A stretch of DNA of 9,061 bases from CAYUWG01 sp964448285 (GTDB lineage: Bacteria > Bacteroidota > Ignavibacteria > SZUA-365). A program made the translations under genes and the position numbers. Numbering within the stretch: the stretch's first letter is position 1; every line of letters begins with the position of its first letter. The stretch is taken from assembly GCA_964448285.1 (NCBI GenBank), contig CAYUWG010000113.1, positions 1 through 9,061 of the forward strand, read 5' to 3'. Under the pieces are notes generated by a model. It made no database searches and was not told the origin of the DNA. It saw nothing but the letters and a program-made list of their open reading frames with translations. Shown in pieces: positions 7,200 through 9,061 of this stretch.

Positions 7200-7279
7200 G
7201 TGAAGAGGTGAAGAGGTGAAGAGGTAAAGAGGTGAAGAGGTGAAGAGGTAAAGGGGTGAAGAGGTGAAGAGGTGAAGCT
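7200..7279 (+). repeat. Octamer tandem repeat array 3
   Basis: Ten units, mostly gtgaagag, with gtaaagag (7224-7231), gtaaaggg (7248-7255) and a diverged last unit gtgaagct (7272-7279). The strict order of array 1 is relaxed here. The array ends 15 bases before the stop codon of the gene on the - strand, so the repeat block fills nearly the whole space between the two coding regions. Confidence 0.93.
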
Positions 7280-7294
7280 GTGAGGTCTGAAAGA

Positions 7295-9061
7295 TTATAG
7301 CGAGAGGTCTAATTGGAGTGTGTAGCGGCCGGCGGTATCGCCTTGAATCTCGTCGCGACCACTGCCGATGGTGCGTATTCCGTGGCGGACCGTCTGGGCA
7401 TACTTCATCGAAAGAGCGAACTGCTTGAACACGCTCCAATGGCATGTGATGAAGTATCGCATACCTTCGCCGTAGAGCGCGAGATTGGTCATGACACCGC
7501 GAACGTCGGATTCGAACTGGTACAAACGCGCATCATAGGAAGTCGTGTTGAACGAGGTCGCGTGAAGGGAGATGGAAAGCGATGAGATAGGTTGAACCCG
7601 CACGTCGGCAAACAACAGGAGACCATGTTCAGACGGAAGATATTGTGCATAGCGAACTTCGACACCTTCGACGCGCGACCGAAACGTTACGCGTTTCGAA
7701 ATCCGAACCTGCAGTTCGACGCGAACGTTTTCCTGAATGCGCGCCGTGACGGGTCGTGTAGCGCGACCGTCCGTATCGACGGCGGCAACTTCATCCTCTT
7801 TGCTTTCGCGCTTGTATCGAACCTGAATGGTGTGATGCTTCATCGGTTCCCAGTCGATGTGTGCAAGAAGGTCGTTACCGGAAGTGGGCACGTCGATGAA
7901 GAACGTTCGGTTGGGAAAGCGAAACTGATCGATATATCCTTGCACGATCAGGTTTTCCGCGATGCGCAGTTTCAGTCCTAAATAGAGACCGTTTTCGTTT
8001 TGCGTTGAACCGTTGCGCTCGCCGAAAGCATAACCGTACAGAGAAACGAAGTCCGCCGGATAAGAGCGCAAGAGCACCGAACTCGTGACAGCCTTGGATA
8101 GCAACGTCGTGATACCGGCGACACCGCCGAGTTTGCCCGTGTGTGATCGCGCGATTTCGCCGAAGAAGTTCGTCGTTCCAAAGAACACATCGACGTCGGC
8201 GCCGACCATGTTCGCCGTGTTCCCACGAAGGCCGAAAGCATATGCAGGTTGAACCGACATGTCGAGGTTCGCAACGTAGCCGTTCAGTCCTGCAGATATA
8301 TTCGCTTCGAACATTTCAAACGCCGTTCCCAAACGTCCGCCGATCGTTTGAATCTTCACCGCATTCGCCTTCCGGCGCTCCGTTTCCGTTCTGTGAAAAC
8401 CGGACTCATCGAATCCTGTAATCAAGCCGGTCGCTGAGTCGATGCTTGCATCCCAGTCGTTCGAAGAATAAAACGCGGCCGCACTTACCATTCCGAAAGA
8501 AGACTGCATGGCAACGCCGCGCAGGAAGCGATTTTCCGTTGAGGACAGATAGGGGCTGATGAGTTTCGACCGTCTCTTCGTCGGCGCGATGACTTCCGTG
8601 CCTTTCGAAAAGCCCACGGACTTCCAGAACACCAATCCCTGCCCTGCAGAGAAATTGAAATCGCCGAGCGTGACCTGATCGATTCCGAACGTGTTTCGCA
8701 ACGTGAGATGTCCCGTCACGTGATCAGCGAGCGATGTTTCCCCCGGATCTTTTTCTAAAAGCACGCCGCCGCTTATGCTTTTGTCGTAATCGAATGTCAA
8801 CCGGTTGTAAAGCTTCATCCTCGATCCTGCATAAGAGCCGTCGCTGAATCCTCTGCGCACTTCCTCGTCCTGTTGGAATCTGTTTCGCATGAGAAGGGCA
8901 TGTGCGTCCCAGAACGATTGAGTGGGCATTTCCGAAGAGAGCGAAGTGAACGTTCGGAGAAACTGCAGTATGCGGGTGTCCATGCCGGGCACGTCTGCAA
9001 GCTGGTTCCAATCGCGAATCCGTTTCGCGCTTTTCCGAAAGTCGAACAACGCTTTTGCGAG
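7295..9061 (-). CDS. Outer-membrane beta-barrel protein with helix-hairpin-helix segment (5' end off window)
   Basis: The frame is open to the right edge; 588 residues are visible, beginning LAKALFDFRK. The TTG at 9049 is not a credible start. Numbered from that Leu, residues about 13-36 (DWNQLADVPGMDTRILQFL) look like a helix-hairpin-helix of the ComEA type. The rest is typical of a transmembrane barrel: alternating polar/hydrophobic strands with Gly and aromatic residues, such as RMKLYNRLTFDYDKSISGGV, QVTLGDFNFSAGQGLVFW and ENRFLRGVAMQSSFG, and a C-terminal strand YTLQLDLSL. This matches a little-studied Bacteroidota family in which N-terminal HhH motifs are joined to an outer-membrane barrel. 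A signal peptide and further HhH motifs would be expected in the missing N-terminal part. The role is unknown; transport, envelope or DNA-related functions are all possible. It converges on rsgA across the repeat block. Confidence 0.78.
   Translation of the reverse strand, partial: LAKALFDFRKSAKRIRDWNQLADVPGMDTRILQFLRTFTSLSSEMPTQSFWDAHALLMRNRFQQDEEVRRGFSDGSYAGSRMKLYNRLTFDYDKSISGGVLLEKDPGETSLADHVTGHLTLRNTFGIDQVTLGDFNFSAGQGLVFWKSVGFSKGTEVIAPTKRRSKLISPYLSSTENRFLRGVAMQSSFGMVSAAAFYSSNDWDASIDSATGLITGFDESGFHRTETERRKANAVKIQTIGGRLGTAFEMFEANISAGLNGYVANLDMSVQPAYAFGLRGNTANMVGADVDVFFGTTNFFGEIARSHTGKLGGVAGITTLLSKAVTSSVLLRSYPADFVSLYGYAFGERNGSTQNENGLYLGLKLRIAENLIVQGYIDQFRFPNRTFFIDVPTSGNDLLAHIDWEPMKHHTIQVRYKRESKEDEVAAVDTDGRATRPVTARIQENVRVELQVRISKRVTFRSRVEGVEVRYAQYLPSEHGLLLFADVRVQPISSLSISLHATSFNTTSYDARLYQFESDVRGVMTNLALYGEGMRYFITCHWSVFKQFALSMKYAQTVRHGIRTIGSGRDEIQGDTAGRYTLQLDLSL

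Noticed and set aside
6588..7279. Possible CRISPR array
   Set aside because: The repeats are contiguous octamers with no unique spacers, and no cas gene is present.

Overview
The window looks like a scaffold from a draft genome of a Bacteroidota/Chlorobi-group bacterium. It most resembles the Ignavibacteria/Kapabacteria side, but that placement is inferred from protein style and not from a phylogeny. Two adjacent proteins end in type IX secretion (T9SS) C-terminal sorting domains. The second has the 'YPxPFNPS...IFDLLGREVARLVDG...GVYVY' form common in that group. Two runs of exactly 100 N show that it was scaffolded.

Layout. Bases 1-428 hold the 3' end of a secreted T9SS cargo gene that enters from the left edge. 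After a 33-bp gap comes a 1203-residue secreted protein (462-4073). It has a signal peptide, a sialidase-like (Asp-box) region, a long parallel beta-helix-like middle, an alpha-helical segment and a T9SS sorting domain. A hairpin lies just after it (4082-4109). Next are an exported DUF3887-type alpha/beta hydrolase (4168-5490) and, 12 bp further on, the ribosome-assembly GTPase gene rsgA (5503-6591). On the opposite strand, converging on rsgA, is the 3' part of an outer-membrane beta-barrel protein with a helix-hairpin-helix segment (7295 to the right edge). Its start lies outside the window.

The roughly 700 bp between the two converging genes hold no gene but are filled with repeats. GTGAAGAG-type octamers are arranged in 24-bp triplets. 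Between the octamer arrays sits a 178-bp palindrome-bearing core, present once in full and once interrupted by an N gap. The parts of the two cores that can be compared are identical. The first octamer array begins on the rsgA stop codon. This region is the least ordinary part of the window and also the part where the assembly is least trustworthy.

The genes do not form an obvious pathway. The left half encodes cell-surface or secreted proteins, the hydrolase is probably periplasmic, RsgA is cytoplasmic housekeeping, and the right-hand protein is an outer-membrane protein. Rows sampled by eye rise from about 35-50% G+C in the first gene to about 55-60% in the hydrolase and rsgA. I see no tRNA, rRNA, CRISPR array, transposase or phage gene. 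I did not find a convincing new enzymatic or defence system; the best candidate for undescribed biology is the mosaic repeat element.
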